Below, one piece after another: positions 1 through 8,560 of a DNA stretch of 20,099 bases. A program made the position numbers and the translations under genes. Location: the NCBI GenBank assembly GCA_000333855.2, contig CM007320.1, positions 3,305,144 to 3,325,242 on the forward strand. The letters are read 5' to 3'. Numbering within the stretch: position 1 is the stretch's first letter; each line of letters opens with the position of its first letter. Source of the DNA: Endotrypanum monterogeii. Its lineage: Eukaryota > Euglenozoa > Kinetoplastea > Trypanosomatida > Trypanosomatidae. The notes below the pieces were generated by a model. It was not told the origin of the DNA. It saw only the letters and a list, made by a program, of their open reading frames with translations, and did not search any database.

Positions 1-319
1 GCAGCTCTACTGGGAACACTGAAGCAGCCCGTGGCGCGCCATCACGTGGAACAGCGTAGCACGGCTGTTTCAGCAGAATCGTGAGCTCGTTGCGCAGAAT
101 ATACGCTTGAGCAACACTGATTCGCCTTCGTTCGCTAATCGCGGCGTCCGCCCCGGGAAGCGACACCACGCACTGCCGATGGAAAAGGGGCTCCCAGAGA
201 TACGCAAATCCGGCCTGCACACACGGCGTGAGTGCGTCGAGCAGAACGTTCTGTGCCGCCAGAACCGCAGCAAGTCGGGTGCACGCGTCCACCTCTTCCA
301 CTTCCCAGAGAGGCAGTCC
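1..319. repeat. Direct repeat copy A, fragment of the 2018-residue gene
   Basis: Matches 10139-10457 base for base without gaps, except at positions 20, 21 and 312 (about 99% identity). Past 319 the match decays quickly. In the frame of the 2018-residue gene the copy stays open, with two amino-acid changes (Phe to Ser at 20-22, Leu to Pro at 311-313). It begins exactly at the window edge and may continue beyond it. It is fused to the 3' part of the AAA ATPase gene, so it is a gene fragment and not an independent gene. Confidence 0.95.
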
Positions 320-2265
320 TCCTCGGTTACACCTAACCACGGCAGTGAGCTATCCCCATCTGCCTGCTGGGTGGAGAGCTGACGGTGTACCCTCTCGTCG
401 ATGTTTGGTGCAGGTGCTGTCGAGGAGAGCCCCGGTGGATGAGCATTCTCAAATGGGGCCTCGCCACTGTTCTTGCCCTTCAAGTCGCCAGGTAGGGCAT
501 GTCGCCCGTCACAATTGCTATCCTGAGTTGCACCTTTGGAGGCATCGTAAACGTGTGGGAGTGCTGTGGGTGCATGTTTCTCTGTGCATGCAGAGCTGTT
601 GCCTATTGCCTTTTTCTCGTTATGGAGAGCAGCACCACCGGATGAGGCGCGATACGGGACGCAGCATTCAGCCCCGAAGAACAATCCACAAAGTCGGAGC
701 AGACCATCCATTTCGATGTAGTCGAATCTCAGATGCGTCGCTAACCGCCCTGGTCGAAGCAGTGCGGGGTCGAGTCTTTCCGGGTGATCTGCTATCATCA
801 CCACTATTCGCTCCGGTGCCTCTACAGCACCATCGAGGACATTCAGCAAAGCAGAGAGGTTCAGTGTGTCCATCTCATATTCGTAGCAGACCAGTAGCTT
901 ATGAAAGCCAGACACCCTTGACTTCTCCATCGGAAGCTGTGCCCGTGATGACTTTGAACTCACTCGCTTCACCTTGTCCTGGAGCAGCGCCTCCGTGCTG
1001 CCGCCGTCATCTCCGACAACATTGGGCAAACTCCGACTCCGAAGTCCACGACAGCGGCATACACGCACATTGCTTGTGTCCTCACGCGCTCGCACGAGGT
1101 CGCTGCTGGTGTCGACGTCCTCAATGAGAAAGATTACCTTTCCGACACTCAGGAGTGCCCACTCTTCTGTGCTACCGGGCAGCGCCTCTTCGAAGTTGAA
1201 AATGCTGAACAGCTGGTCGCTCCGCGTGAGGCTGGAGAGAGAAATGCGGACTATGTGGCGGTGGGTGTGGTGGGCGAGAGCACGCACGAAGGATCGCTTG
1301 CCTGTACCACGTGGCCCGTAAAGGAGAAAGCCTAATTTGTGGGGAAACCCCTGGATTGCATAACGACCCTTCTTTTCTGTGAAGCGCTGGAGCAGCGCCT
1401 TGACATGCTCGCGGCGAGGAAAAAAGACGGTGTCCAGTGTCGGCCCAAGCGGTAGCGGCACGCTCTGAACCAAAACCCCACCACCTGCAGGAATGGTCCG
1501 ATACATGCGCAGGGAGTTTTCCTCTTGGTTGCAATATCCATTGTCGAAGTAAAAGTTCAGCGCGTCGCTGACAAAACGCCGTAAAGTCTTGTCGGCAGCA
1601 GCACCGCCGTCGCAGGTATTGGCCTTGCGCACACGGAGAAAAATGCTGCGGTATGCTTCAGGCGCATAGTTTTTCAAGCGCAGCGTCGACATCCAGGTAC
1701 ACACCTCCACCCCCTCTTGGTGAGTGGGGGTCCAGAAAGGGTAAAGAGGCAGCTTCACTGGCACCATCAGTTTCTCGTTTTTCCGAAACGACAAGTCCTC
1801 TTCGCTGTCCCATTCCGCCTCTTCATCGCACTTGCAGTGAAGGGAGAGCAGATTGATAATGAACGACTTGTTTCGTAGCTCAGCAGCGGTGAGGGGTTTG
1901 ACCCGCCAGAGCTTCTGCGTCATGTATACCAGAATAGCTGTAGACAAGTGATGTTCCAATTCAAAAGAAGAGTACAAATAAGTACTTATAACGTCGTGCA
2001 GTCTCCAGTAGACGTAAGGATGCTCTACCGGGGTTTCCATTGCGTGCCAGAGCGCGATCTGTCGAAGAGTGATGTAGCCAAGAACAAGAAACACCAGAAC
2101 CACTTCGAACGGAAAAGGCAAATAGCTACTTGACAACCTGTAGAGGACCGCTACGAGCGCATTCACGCGTGCCTCAAAGATTTGTAAACCGGAAAAGATG
2201 TGGTGAACCTCCGGTGCTGACGAGAACACTGGCGTTGAGACGCCAGCAAACGGTGAGTTGAACAT
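70..2265 (-). CDS. BCS1-type AAA ATPase, C-terminus replaced by repeat sequence
   Basis: Looks like a mitochondrial BCS1-like AAA ATPase. In other eukaryotes this family sits in the inner mitochondrial membrane and inserts the folded Rieske Fe-S protein into complex III. A single hydrophobic segment is near residues 51-70. A BCS1-like region follows, then the AAA domain with Walker A GPRGTGKRS (317-325), Walker B VIFLIEDVD (377-385), and the sensor/arginine-finger block RLDPALLRPGR (497-507). The sensor-1 Asn seen in most relatives (TTNH) reads IADH here. About 80 low-complexity residues (386-465) separate Walker B from sensor 1, and a Ser/Gly/Ala-rich tail follows residue 530. Residues 650-731 and the TGA stop come from the 319-bp repeat, read in a different frame from the gene that sequence belongs to, so the natural C-terminal lid is missing. 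The 731-residue length is therefore artificial. Start ATG 2265 is supported by the reading frame and by a nearby splice acceptor. The family call is firm; the mitochondrial role is inferred. Confidence 0.82.
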   Translation of the reverse strand: MFNSPFAGVSTPVFSSAPEVHHIFSGLQIFEARVNALVAVLYRLSSSYLPFPFEVVLVFLVLGYITLRQIALWHAMETPVEHPYVYWRLHDVISTYLYSSFELEHHLSTAILVYMTQKLWRVKPLTAAELRNKSFIINLLSLHCKCDEEAEWDSEEDLSFRKNEKLMVPVKLPLYPFWTPTHQEGVEVCTWMSTLRLKNYAPEAYRSIFLRVRKANTCDGGAAADKTLRRFVSDALNFYFDNGYCNQEENSLRMYRTIPAGGGVLVQSVPLPLGPTLDTVFFPRREHVKALLQRFTEKKGRYAIQGFPHKLGFLLYGPRGTGKRSFVRALAHHTHRHIVRISLSSLTRSDQLFSIFNFEEALPGSTEEWALLSVGKVIFLIEDVDTSSDLVRAREDTSNVRVCRCRGLRSRSLPNVVGDDGGSTEALLQDKVKRVSSKSSRAQLPMEKSRVSGFHKLLVCYEYEMDTLNLSALLNVLDGAVEAPERIVVMIADHPERLDPALLRPGRLATHLRFDYIEMDGLLRLCGLFFGAECCVPYRASSGGAALHNEKKAIGNSSACTEKHAPTALPHVYDASKGATQDSNCDGRHALPGDLKGKNSGEAPFENAHPPGLSSTAPAPNIDERVHRQLSTQQADGDSSLPWLGVTEEDCLSGKWKRWTRAPDLLRFWRHRTFCSTHSRRVCRPDLRISGSPFSIGSAWCRFPGRTPRLANEGESVLLKRIFCATSSRFC

Positions 2266-2320
2266 TCAGTTGTTTCGTATTGGACGGTGGTGGACCTTCA
2301 AGAAGATGGAATGGTTTCAT
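2174..2320 (-). other. Upstream ORF overlapping the AAA ATPase start
   Basis: If the AAA ATPase mRNA starts at the acceptor near 2391, its leader contains an out-of-frame ATG at 2318-2320. This opens a 48-codon frame that ends with TGA at 2174-2176, inside the main coding region. Such an overlapping upstream ORF would reduce main-ORF translation. If the closer AG at 2296-2297 is used, the upstream ATG is not in the mRNA. Confidence 0.35.
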
Positions 2321-2390
2321 CAGCAGATCGCTGCCGAGGTTATGGAGCGGCAACGCAGGGGATTTTCAGAGACCACAACAGTGGCAGTCA

Positions 2391-2406
2391 CTGATAAAAA
2401 AAAAAA
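2391..2406 (-). promoter_or_regulatory. Putative trans-splice acceptor of the AAA ATPase gene
   Basis: On the minus strand a run of about 11 T (2396-2406) is followed by ATCAG, with the AG at 2392-2391. This would give a 125-nt leader. A weaker alternative AG at 2297-2296, after a C/T-rich stretch, would give a 30-nt leader. Confidence 0.4.
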
Positions 2407-2701
2407 GCTGGATTGGTAGCAGGAAGGCGAAGACCTGTAAGCGGCAAACAACCACAGGGAAATGTGCATACCCCTCGGCGGTGTGAAAGGGGCCCACCAC
2501 AACAGGATCTTCGCTAGCCGGGTGGGGTCAAAGGCGTTCCGACAATGATGAGCGATTAGGGAGGGGGGGGCCTGAACACACGCTCATGTATCGTGTGCTG
2601 TAAAACTTTTTAAAAGGTGAAAGCATCGCGCAGAAGGGGGTAAAAATATGTACACGAAGAGTGGGGGGAGGGGGCATAAGGGAAGGGTGCCAAATTGTTG
2701 C

Positions 2702-2714
2702 GGGGGGGGGGGGG
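2702..2714. repeat. Poly-G run of 13
   Basis: Uninterrupted G13 on the plus strand (C13 on the transcribed sense strand) in the spacer, with shorter G runs nearby at 2661-2675. Its length is likely variable and easily mis-sequenced. Confidence 0.9.
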
Positions 2715-3534
2715 CGGGGCAGCGGTGAGGCCGAGTAGTGTCTCTCCCAGCTTCAGCCACAAGCCTTCACCCGCGAGCGCACTGCTCACGCCCCTACACC
2801 AGGAGAGAATCGGGAAAGGAAGACGGCGAAGGCGCACTGGGCACTCCTCGCTGGATCAAGGCGTCAGCACAAACAAAAAATGTGTCAAGGGTGATAGGAT
2901 GAGCATTTCTGTTAGAATAACCGTATGGCGTACATACACAATGAAAGAGACCGAAGATGCCAAGAGTAGATGAGAGGGACCGGAGTGCGCATTTCTGTTG
3001 GGTAACACACAACAATAGCCATCCCTGAGCACTCGGCCGAGAGAGACCTTCGTTCAACTAAGAGAGAGGCTCAGCATCTTACAGAGCGATGACAACGATG
3101 ATGTTTCGTTTGTCTGCTTCCGACCTGCAATGAAAGCTTATCCAGCCGGTAGTTACAGAAGAGGGGTCGCAAAAACATCACGAACGTAGACAGTCACCGA
3201 TTCTCTGCCTTCCACACGCACAAACATCCTCACTCAGAGAAGCAGATACCCTCACAAGCTCTCCGTTCCAGTACAACTGGCCTCTCCCAAGAATGCAAAC
3301 TCACCTCCAGGTATCGATCATGGGAAAATAAAAGAGGGATAAGGAGAACATGATACTGTACATGAAAAAGTGAAAGAGAAGAAAGGAGAGGGGGGGGGGA
3401 AGAAAGCAAGAGCGAGCAAGAAAAGCTGTGCACTGTCTTTTTTTCTTTTTTTCTGAGACAGGATCTCTGATTAGCATGCTCTGATGGTCCTCTTTCGTTC
3501 GTTCATTGAAAATTCATGTCCAGTAGTGAAAGAG

Positions 3535-3538
<4 letters not shown>

Positions 3539-3565
<27 letters not shown>
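3539..3565. repeat. TA dinucleotide repeat
   Basis: About 13 TA units in the 3' UTR region of the 790-residue gene, followed by further TATA-containing sequence up to about 3583. A simple microsatellite with no assigned function. Confidence 0.9.
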
Positions 3566-3718
3566 TTCTTTATGTATATATACCATACATTTACTCAATA
3601 CAACTATCCATACTCGCTTTCACGCAGACAAAACTAAACGGTTTGAATGGAAAAGGGGAGGATAAAAAAAAAGAGCGAAACAAAGTATTCAGATGCATCA
3701 CCGTTGGGGAGAGAGGAG

Positions 3719-3736
3719 GTGTGTGTGTGTGTGTGT
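3719..3736. repeat. GT dinucleotide repeat
   Basis: Nine GT units on the plus strand (AC on the sense strand) in the same spacer. Confidence 0.9.
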
Positions 3737-4155
3737 ACATGAGCGGTTGGGTGAACCCCTAAAGAAGAGATTAAGTGCGTGAAGGATTTCGTGTACGCTG
3801 CAAATTCAGCATGGAACTTGATATTCGAGCCTATAAGGGGGGAAAACAGAGGCTGGGTAGCGCAGTCGACTCAAGAGAGAGAAATATAGAGGAAAACACT
3901 AAAAGAGCTTGGAGAAACAATGGCGGAGCGTGAGCGGTTTATACACACATGTGCCCATGGGTTCACGAAGCTTTCCAGAAAGAAAAATCGAAGCTCCTCC
4001 CCTGGAGCCACCTGATTTCGCTTCGCCAAACACAATCACACACTCAACAGGGTGGGGCTGGGGAAGGAAGAAGACCTATCCAGTGGAAATATACAAAGAG
4101 TGTGTGTGAGGGAGAGAAACTCGGAAAACAACAACAGCGACAGCAAAGAAAAGCA

Positions 4156-6528
4156 TTACATTTTTAGTATAGCCAGCATCACCAAAGAGAATTGTGCGTA
4201 ATTAATCGTTCCGATGGCCGATGGTTTGTTCGCCAGCTCCGTGGCGACCACCCTTACATCCGCAGCGCTGCGCATTACAAGCAGGAAGGGCATCAGGAAC
4301 CGCTGCACCCGAGCGCGATTGACCGGAACACCGCAGTTGTCGATGGGAGATAGGAGACGAGACGGGGAGTAATGACGCCACACCGCAGAGCCCCCAGTCC
4401 ATTCCTCCAGCAAAAGATCCACCAAGGCTGAGACCGGCAGAACATCTTTCTCACCCGCAGCGGCACAGAGCCTCTTGAAGAGCATATACATGCTGTGGTC
4501 GTCATAGTTTCCTCCCACAGCGACTCTTTGCGAGGTTAAGTAGGGCGGATCAAAGGCCACAGACTCCATCGTGCTCCCTGTATATTGGGCCACAGCCCGC
4601 TCGACGCCCTCGCTCTGTAGCAGCTGAAGCTGCTGTGATCGGTATGGATGTAAAGCCAAAGCATTGGCATGAACGTTCTTCGTGGATGATGCTTTCACAA
4701 CAGCACCTTCGTTGCTCGTTTTGCTGTCGCTAGCATCCGCAAAAGATAGTGTGTCTGGGGATGCGTTCAACTCCAGCGCAAGCGTGGTGTGCCGAATTAC
4801 CTCGAGGATCTCGTGGCACCACAACGTGAAGGGGATGTTCGTGAATGCCGCCTGTGCCACGTCGGTGGGAACAGTGCCCTCCGGCACGCCCCCGGGAAGG
4901 GATGTCACAGTGTACTCGTCAAGCTCCTTCACCGCCACTATCACCCTCCACACAAAGCCGCTGCCGCGTACATAGCGCTCAACTGTCTCCATGACAATCT
5001 GGCAAACGAGGAAAAGAGCCCGCCGGTAGCGCAGCTGCGGCATGAAGCGAGCCTCGTCGACGTCGCAGTCCTCCTCTACAATGACAACACTCTCCGCGTC
5101 ACTGCCTTCGTGGAGGAGCTCGAGACAATGTGTAAGGAGATCGACCGGGTTGAGCTCCAGGACTACGACACGTACACCGTGAACCTCGGCGCACACAAAA
5201 CCCTGTAGGACCCACTGCCGCAGTCGCTCCGCCGCTCGACTGGCATACACCACACCCCACAAAGTACCCCCCGCTTCAAAAGTCTCATTCTTTGGCAGAT
5301 AAGAGGTCACCTCGTTATCAACGAAGAGCGTCGACACCTCGCGGTGTGTTGGCAACAGAAGCATGCGCGCGCAAGGAACCTTCTGCAACACGAGTGAGAG
5401 GAGAGGGTGAGTACTTTTCTGTGGCTCGAGGGAGGGACCCCATTCATTGAAAGCCTCCGCAAGTGTCACGCGATACTCGGTCATATCCATCTTGCCGTCG
5501 CGCCAGGCGAAGAGTCCTGAGGTAGTTCTCTGAATCACCTCAATACGCTTCAGCAGGCGGATTCCCTCGCGCCTGTAGCAATACATCCACGGATTTGGTG
5601 TTTCTACCACGCGGGGCTTCTGCTCAGTAGCATCCGTCTCCCACCCCGCAGCGCTGCCTGTCACCACGCCCGTACTAACTACGCCATTCGAATTCAATGA
5701 AGTGTCCTCGGCATTGAAGCGCTCGAGTACGCGGGCAACACTGGTGCATAGCTGTGAAAGTGGCGATGCATTGCGCACCTCACGCGCAACCGACTCGGGC
5801 ACAACAAGGCTGTTGGGCCGAGGTGAGTTGACCGAGGAGCAGGGTGATACCGGGAGGACTGACAAATTATTCACACGATTGGCCGCTATTTGCGCGCGCC
5901 ATTCATTGCGGTACTGAATGCCGCGCTGAAGCTCTGCGTAGTACGAGGAGGAGGAAGTGAGCACCGACACCAGCTTGAAGCGCGGCTCCGCCACTTGTGA
6001 GGGGTTCTTGTACTCCGGCTCAGGGGTAATGTTTCGGAATATGAGGCGTAGAATAGGCTCGGGGACTTGACTGTCCTTTGACTGGCCGCACGCTGTGGGC
6101 GTGGGAAGTCGGTACACAACAAAGGTATACTCAGGCAACAGTGGGTGGCGGGCCACGTTGCTTTTGCAGTTCATGTTGCGAGAGAAGATGTGCTCGTAGG
6201 AGTCTGCGATGCAGTTTCCTGAGTCGCCACAGCTAGGGGGTGCAGCCACAAGCACTAGGTACTCGTCCGAGTCCACCACCACGCCATACTCAAGAAACTC
6301 CAGCTGCCGCAGCGTCAGAGTATCTTTCAACAGTGGGTGCGAGGCATAAATGCGATGCACCGGGTGTTGGAAGGGAACAGCGAACTCATCGACAATGAGC
6401 TCGAAACGCATATCCAACCGCTCGATGTCGTGAAGAACCGCATTCGCCGAGCCTGGTTTTGTTAGCCCTTCCTCTGGGACCCAGGTGAAAGGGCTCAGCG
6501 GAGCGACGGAATTCTGTACATATTCCAT
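4156..6528 (-). CDS. Conserved-looking hypothetical protein, 790 residues
   Basis: I do not recognise a family. The frame is a clean 790-codon ORF with ATG at 6528 and TAA at 4156. A good polypyrimidine/AG signal lies just upstream, and it is in series with the neighbouring genes. There is no signal peptide or obvious membrane segment. The N-terminal 190 residues look folded. Residues of about 190-305 are Ser/Asn/Pro-rich and probably disordered. The middle (about 305-600) alternates hydrophobic strands and helices, including the acidic patch VEEDCDVDEA. A low-complexity linker separates this from the C-terminal 130 residues, which are mostly helical and end in a hydrophobic helix (FSLVMLAILKM). 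That helical tail resembles EF-hand-like pairs only in pattern; I see no calcium-binding loop. Function is unknown. Confidence 0.85.
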   Translation of the reverse strand: MEYVQNSVAPLSPFTWVPEEGLTKPGSANAVLHDIERLDMRFELIVDEFAVPFQHPVHRIYASHPLLKDTLTLRQLEFLEYGVVVDSDEYLVLVAAPPSCGDSGNCIADSYEHIFSRNMNCKSNVARHPLLPEYTFVVYRLPTPTACGQSKDSQVPEPILRLIFRNITPEPEYKNPSQVAEPRFKLVSVLTSSSSYYAELQRGIQYRNEWRAQIAANRVNNLSVLPVSPCSSVNSPRPNSLVVPESVAREVRNASPLSQLCTSVARVLERFNAEDTSLNSNGVVSTGVVTGSAAGWETDATEQKPRVVETPNPWMYCYRREGIRLLKRIEVIQRTTSGLFAWRDGKMDMTEYRVTLAEAFNEWGPSLEPQKSTHPLLSLVLQKVPCARMLLLPTHREVSTLFVDNEVTSYLPKNETFEAGGTLWGVVYASRAAERLRQWVLQGFVCAEVHGVRVVVLELNPVDLLTHCLELLHEGSDAESVVIVEEDCDVDEARFMPQLRYRRALFLVCQIVMETVERYVRGSGFVWRVIVAVKELDEYTVTSLPGGVPEGTVPTDVAQAAFTNIPFTLWCHEILEVIRHTTLALELNASPDTLSFADASDSKTSNEGAVVKASSTKNVHANALALHPYRSQQLQLLQSEGVERAVAQYTGSTMESVAFDPPYLTSQRVAVGGNYDDHSMYMLFKRLCAAAGEKDVLPVSALVDLLLEEWTGGSAVWRHYSPSRLLSPIDNCGVPVNRARVQRFLMPFLLVMRSAADVRVVATELANKPSAIGTINYAQFSLVMLAILKM

Positions 6529-7449
6529 TTTGTTCCTGGTTTCTGTCGGGGAAAAAAAAACGATGACTGAAGCTCACTTGAGGAAGTGAGGGGCGCGAGG
6601 GGGGGGGAGGGAGAGAGAGGACTGTGCTCCTAAAGCGAGAAGACAGAAAAGGGATACACTGGTGAACTGCGTGTGGATTTTGTGGGACTGCCTCCTGAAC
6701 TAAAGATGATGAAGAGCGGGAAAAGGACGTCGATGATGCGGTGGATTTTATTTTGGGGGAGGTGTGGCGCAGACATGAAGAAGACCGTGACGAAAGATGA
6801 GAGGGAGCCTCCTTTCAAAACCCTCCCCTCCTCACCACCTAGACAGGGTGTGGTTTCTTTGGCACTAGGGCAAGCATGTTCACTGAGCAGAGCAACCCTG
6901 TGGGGTACACTGCGGTCGAGGGTGTTTGTATTAACGTGCGTGCGTGCACGCGTATCTTTTTTGAGGCAGCGAGAAAGAAGGGATCCTGGAATTTATCAAG
7001 CCGAGTGTACTCCGCGACTGTTCTTTCACTTCCTTTCACCTGGAGACGCGCGGGCGGTGAGAGGAATGAAGGCGCATGACCGATTGCACACCTCATCACT
7101 ATTGGAGCAGCGGACCACGGATCCTCTTCGGGAGAGACGACTTGGCAGCTCGCCTCCCCCACCCCCCCCAAACAGACACACAAACACGGTGATACGCGAG
7201 GGGGGGGGGAGCGGAGTATTGGAATCACACAAGAAAAAAAAACAGACAGACACATACCGGCATACACACAAGCATGATGAAAAGAAGATGTGGTATCTGA
7301 CGTGGGGACAAGTGGGCCGGCGGGGAGAGGCACTGTATGCCACAGAACAACACCGGTGGCGATGGGTTAAACGTGATCGTCTTCCCTTACGCTTTTTACT
7401 GCTGTTTACTTTCCCTTGTAGCCTCTGTCTGTGTGCGTGTGTGCTGTAG
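6529..7449. other. Spacer: 3' UTR of the Rag GTPase gene and leader of the 790-residue gene
   Basis: No supported gene. A 258-codon plus-strand frame spans 6673-7449, but it is made of Lys, Pro and Arg runs from low-complexity DNA and is antisense to the transcription unit, so I do not call it. G9 runs occur near 6601-6609 and 7201-7209. Confidence 0.65.
6543..6560 (-). promoter_or_regulatory. Putative trans-splice acceptor of the 790-residue gene
   Basis: On the minus strand a T9/C4 tract (6548-6559) is followed by GACAG, with AG at 6544-6543, giving a 14-nt leader. A second candidate is the AG at 6578-6577, preceded by a long C/T tract (about 6580-6625). Either supports ATG 6528 as the start. 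Confidence 0.5.
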
Positions 7450-8547
7450 TCAGGACACACTTGTGTTGAAGATGTCAAACGCAGCCTTGTAGAAAATGTC
7501 GACATTTCGATCTATCAGCGCACGGTTCTCGAGGTCTGTTTGTTTCATCATGAGCACCAGCGTCAAGGAGCTCGGCAGCTCACGGACGTATATACAGTCC
7601 TCATTGCTAAGCTGGATCACTGCATTGGCGCCTTGGTACAAATCAGATGTAGTCGATGCCAAGCCATCTACGCCGCCAGGGGAAGAAACGGTCGGTGTAC
7701 TAGTGGCTGTTGACACAGGCAAAACGTGCATCGGATCCGCCAAGGCGTCCTTCACACCTGCAGCGACAGCCTCGCGTGGTCGCGTGTAAATTCGACTCAT
7801 TTTGACTAATACCTCGATGGCATCGCTGCAGAGGTCATACGTGCGAGACTTGAGACGGTTGCGCTCGTCCACTGCGACATAGATTTTGGATCGACTAAGG
7901 AAAAGGTAGGACAGGTCGATGTTGCTGTTGGAGTTCAGCATTTGAAGAAGCTCAGTTATATAAGGTGTCTTCAGCTTGATAAGCTTCTGTACCACGAGGG
8001 AGAAGGCCTGGAAGACGGAATGGTCATAGATGGAGGTGAGGTTGAAGTTCAGCCGCAGTGGGTGGACGTTCTCCAGAAGCTGTTTGGCCTCTTCCTCCAC
8101 GCGACGCTGAAGGCTCGCGAGCAGGTCTGCCTGGTGATCCTCACTCAGCGCATCAACTTTGTGAATGAATACCTCAACACACAGCTCCGGGTTGTACCTG
8201 TAGGCGGCACTGATGGTGTCGAGGAGTCGCGCACGGGCGTCGTCTATGAGTTCGCGGCAATCTAACACGTACACAATTGCACCACAATTCTCCAGGAGCT
8301 GATTTACATCGTAGCGACTGGCGTTGTTCGGGTCGAACGGGTCGTTTTGTCCAGGAAAGTCCCACACTTCAAAATTTACGAAGTCATTCGAGTGCACCGT
8401 GGTCTTCTCCGGCTGTACGGTAGTGGCCAAGGTTGCCGAGTCGTGTGGCTGCATGCCCTCGAACACAACTTTTTGGATGCTGCTTTTGCCCGACTTGCGC
8501 AGCCCCATAAGCAACACCTTGGGTAGTGCAAGCATGTCGCTCGACAT
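7450..8547 (-). CDS. RagC/RagD-type (Gtr2-like) small GTPase
   Basis: Strong match to the RagC/D/Gtr2 family. In animals and yeast these pair with RagA/B/Gtr1 on the lysosome or vacuole and tell TORC1 about amino acids. The N-terminal half carries the P-loop GLRKSGKSS (15-23) and DFPGQ (63-67). FVNFEVWDFPGQ, VEVFIHKVD (G4, 124-132) and LTSIYDHSVFQAFS (170-183) are close to human RagC. The C-terminal part (about 195-365) fits the roadblock-type dimerisation domain. It is interrupted by a Pro/Ser/Thr/Gly-rich insert near 262-305, absent or shorter in most relatives. The total of 365 residues lies between yeast Gtr2 and human RagC. ATG 8547 gives the short N-terminus MSSDMLALPK directly before the first strand. 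TGA at 7450. No RagA partner is in this window. The TOR role is inferred from the family. Confidence 0.93.
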   Translation of the reverse strand: MSSDMLALPKVLLMGLRKSGKSSIQKVVFEGMQPHDSATLATTVQPEKTTVHSNDFVNFEVWDFPGQNDPFDPNNASRYDVNQLLENCGAIVYVLDCRELIDDARARLLDTISAAYRYNPELCVEVFIHKVDALSEDHQADLLASLQRRVEEEAKQLLENVHPLRLNFNLTSIYDHSVFQAFSLVVQKLIKLKTPYITELLQMLNSNSNIDLSYLFLSRSKIYVAVDERNRLKSRTYDLCSDAIEVLVKMSRIYTRPREAVAAGVKDALADPMHVLPVSTATSTPTVSSPGGVDGLASTTSDLYQGANAVIQLSNEDCIYVRELPSSLTLVLMMKQTDLENRALIDRNVDIFYKAAFDIFNTSVS

Positions 8548-8560
8548 TCTGCTGCGGCCC

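Larger units (their letters stand above)
2266..4155. other. Spacer: 3' UTR of the 790-residue gene and leader of the AAA ATPase gene
   Basis: No convincing coding region on either strand. The short open frames here are low-complexity and do not have coding-like codon use. The plus strand is purine-rich, so the coding strand is pyrimidine-rich, which is typical of trypanosomatid intercistronic DNA. It contains a 13-base G run (2702-2714), a purine block around 3370-3425, a T-rich block near 3438-3454, a TA repeat and a GT repeat. Confidence 0.7.

Noticed and set aside
320..345. Weak continuation of the repeat match beyond 319
   Set aside because: About half the bases still agree up to roughly 345, then agreement falls to chance, and the frame of the large gene soon meets a stop. 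Too weak to extend the repeat.
228..1127. 299-codon plus-strand frame opposite the AAA ATPase gene
   Set aside because: Antisense shadow of a well-supported gene; the Walker and arginine-finger motifs show the minus strand is coding.
3845..3880. tRNA-like A-box (GGCTGGGTAGCGCAGTCGAC)
   Set aside because: No matching TpsiC arm or B-box downstream and no acceptor stem pairing, so not a tRNA gene.
6673..7449. 258-codon open frame on the plus strand ending next to the Rag GTPase stop
   Set aside because: Product is runs of Lys, Pro, Arg and Ser from low-complexity DNA, no domain, antisense to the transcription unit, and no coding-like third-position bias.
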